Part shown: one piece after another, positions 61,845 through 64,000 of the stretch
How positions within the stretch are numbered: position 1 is the first letter of the stretch
Layout: each line of letters opens with the position of its first letter
Origin: Poa pratensis
Lineage: Eukaryota > Streptophyta > Magnoliopsida > Poales > Poaceae
Assembly: GCA_947311845.1 (NCBI GenBank)
Contig: CAMZMU010000111.1
Coordinates: 9,304,626-9,368,625, forward strand
Reading direction: 5' to 3'
DNA length: 64,000 nt
The notes under the pieces: generated by a model
Told to the model about the DNA's origin: nothing
The model's input: only the letters and a program-made list of their open reading frames with translations
Databases searched by the model: none
Made by a program: the position numbers and the translations under genes

Positions 61845-64000
61845 TGCATCTCTTCATGCCTAGCTCAAAGGCATTAAAGAAAAGCACTTCTGGGAGATAA
61901 CCCATGTTTTTATTTGCTGTTTTATTTTTGTTTTCTTGAGTCAAGGATGCTTGTTTACCTCTGTAGCAACTCCTTTGTATCTTTTATTTGCTGTTTTGTT
62001 GTGCCAAGGAGAGTTACTAATGCAAAGTTGGTTTTATTTTCGGGACTGCATTGGGACAGATTGCTGTTCGTCACCGTTTAATTCAGTAGAAAATCAGAAA
62101 AAATCGAAAAATGCTGAAACTTTTTGTGCATGTTCCTGATGATGTTACGCAACTTTCATTATTTCAAAAGTTTTTCATCTGAGCATCGTAAGTGCCTCGA
62201 AAAAATTCGTCATTACAGACTGTTCTGGTTTGACAGATTCTGTCTTTTATTTTGCATTCTCTCTTTTACAAGTTTTTAAGTGGTTTCTTTTCGTGTAAAA
62301 GTGCCCACTTGAGCCTAGTAACAGTGGCTAATGTTTAAAATAGTTGGCTTGTGAGTTTGTCTTTGCTAGAACTTTGAAGTATTATCTTTTAGTGCACTAA
62401 CCTGCTAATGAGAAAAGCTGTTAAGTTTTGGTGTGAAGGAAGTTTTCAAGTGTTGATAGAGGAGAATGATATTACATGATCAAGAAGAGTGAAGAGCTTA
62501 AGCTTGGGGAGGCTTACCTCCCCAGCATATTTCAAGAAGACTCAAGCATCTAAGCTTGGGGATGCCCAAGGCATCCCCTTCTTCATCTACAAATTATCAG
62601 GTCATCTCTAATGGTGCTATATTTTTATTGCTTCATGCTAGTGTACTCTTCCTTGGAGCGTCAGTGTGTTTTTGTTTTCAGTTTGTTTTGTTTTGTTTGC
62701 TGTGCTATACTTGTTGGATCCTAGTATTCATGTTTGGGAGAGAGACACGCTCCACTTTTTCATTAGAATACTCTTGTGCTTCACTTATACTTGTTGAGTA
62801 TTCCTGTCTAGTTGCTGTTATTGCTGTTAGCTCTCAGTTTTTCATGTATCTCTTGTTAGAGCTTTCAGTTTCTTTTGAAGAAAGTACTCTCTTGCTTCAC
62901 TTATATCTGTTTGGAGAGTTGTCAAATAAGTTGATTGGTGTTTGGTTGGACCAGAAAAATGCTATGCATGTGGTAGTGGTATAAAATGCTTACATGAATC
63001 TTTTTAGATCGTTGTCTTGAGTAATTTGATGCTTGCCAATTGTTTTGAGCTGTCAAGTAATTAATGTTTAAGCTTGTGCATCATGTAAGTAATGGCTATT
63101 AATGAAGAACTACTATAAGGATTTTCTGCTATAATAATCTGTTGCATAATTGGAAGTCCATAGTAGTCTAGATAATTTTTGGATGAAGGCTATGTGTTAA
63201 CAAGGAAGACAGTGGGAGTCTATGGTTCGTCAAACCTTGTGTTTTATGTACACTCTTGCTATTCCAGTTGATAATGATGTTTGCTTATAATAACCTTGCT
63301 AGCCTAAACTCTGTACTAAGAGGGAATGCTTCTTGTACATCCAAAACCTTGAGCCAAATCCATGCCACCTGTGTCCACCATACCTACCTATTATGTGGTG
63401 TTTTCACCATTCCAAGTAAATTTCTTCATGTGCTATCTACTAACTACTCAAAACTGTTACATTTCCTTTTTGTGTCACTACTTGAAAAGCTCATAAGGAC
63501 GTAGTAGTGAGATTTGTCATCTTCCATGCTAATTAATTTACAAGGATTGGCAGCTTCATCTGCTTCTCCACCTTTTATTTTGCATTAAAGAGCTGGTTAG
63601 TCCACCCTATAAATAAATAAATAGACACTCCTCCATGGTGAATGTTGGTGGGCACCCGAGGATTCGGTTAGCCATGGTTTGTGGAAAGTAAATGGTTGGG
63701 AGGAGTGTCACCAATAAGTGCTTGTTACAAGTGCAGTCCTAAAAACTCTCGGAACCGCTCTAAAAGTTAGTTAGCCATGGAAGATGACAAGTACCTGCTA
63801 TTTGATTTGTTGACACCTGTATACACCATTACCTTACAAAACAATATTTTATGCTCTCTATATGCCTTCGGGAACTACAGCTCTAGCACATGATGTTAAT
63901 CCCTGCTTCCCTCTGCGAAGGGCCATTCTTTTACTTTTATGTTGAGTCAGTTTTCCCACTTCTTTCTGTCTACTTAAGCAAACATCATTGTCAACTCCAG

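Larger units (their letters stand above)
59049..64000 (+). mobile_element. Non-autonomous Gypsy-type LTR retrotransposon, 5' part (runs off window)
   Basis: Begins with an LTR starting TGATACGTCTCAAACGTATC, a widespread Pooideae Gypsy LTR start, followed by a primer binding site and a gag/protease-like region. After 61844 come TAACCCATG and the phrase AAGCTTGGGGATGCCCAAGG (about 62550), then a long non-coding stretch to the window end. No reverse transcriptase, RNase H or integrase is seen where they would be expected, which fits large retrotransposon derivatives (LARD-like) mobilised in trans. The 3' LTR lies beyond 64000. Confidence 0.75.

Overview
This is a 64 kb piece of nuclear DNA from a grass. 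The gene structures (GT-AG introns, GC-rich first exons), the protein families and the repeat types (a Gypsy LTR starting TGATACGTCTC, CACTA, Harbinger, Helitron and hAT/MULE-type MITEs) point to a Pooideae species, most likely Triticeae or oat-like. I cannot name the species from sequence alone. There is no prokaryotic, organellar or CRISPR content.

Layout. 1-4742 is the end of a Gypsy-type LTR inserted into the gag of a minus-strand Copia element (4743-8085). 8086-12617 is gene-poor and holds a Helitron (10473-12570) with a second, weaker Helitron end just after it. 13052-15042 is a DUF604 glycosyltransferase gene split by a 145-bp Mutator-like foldback element. 15586-17449 holds a MITE, a 30-base G run and a short CACTA element with a palindromic subterminal array. 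20388-26833 holds two Harbinger-like elements flanking a minus-strand Helitron. 27299-37525 is the gene island: a REVEILLE8-like MYB gene, an IspF (MEP pathway) gene and an E+ class PPR gene, all recognisable and all with broken reading frames. 37643-48348 is probably two related Helitrons lying head to tail, the first carrying exon-like pieces of an unidentified gene. 51045-56685 is the only clearly intact gene: a 14-exon CAAX prenyl protease 1 (STE24/FACE1) on the minus strand. 59049-64000 is the 5' part of a non-autonomous Gypsy element with an LTR, a primer binding site and an aspartic-protease-like ORF.

How it fits together. Four of the five recognisable host genes are disrupted: one by an inserted transposon, one by two nonsense codons, one by three frameshifts, one by a frameshift plus a nonsense codon. 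Splice sites and family motifs are otherwise well preserved, so the damage is recent or partly artefactual. The three nonsense codons can all be explained as C-to-T type transitions. Nearly all the single-base frameshifts, in genes and transposons alike, look like one-base losses in short homopolymers, which is also what long-read consensus errors look like. The STE24 gene has 1275 coding bases with no error, so both explanations stay open.

Limits. Element boundaries marked as approximate were found by eye. No database search was possible, so family names rest on recognised motifs and termini.
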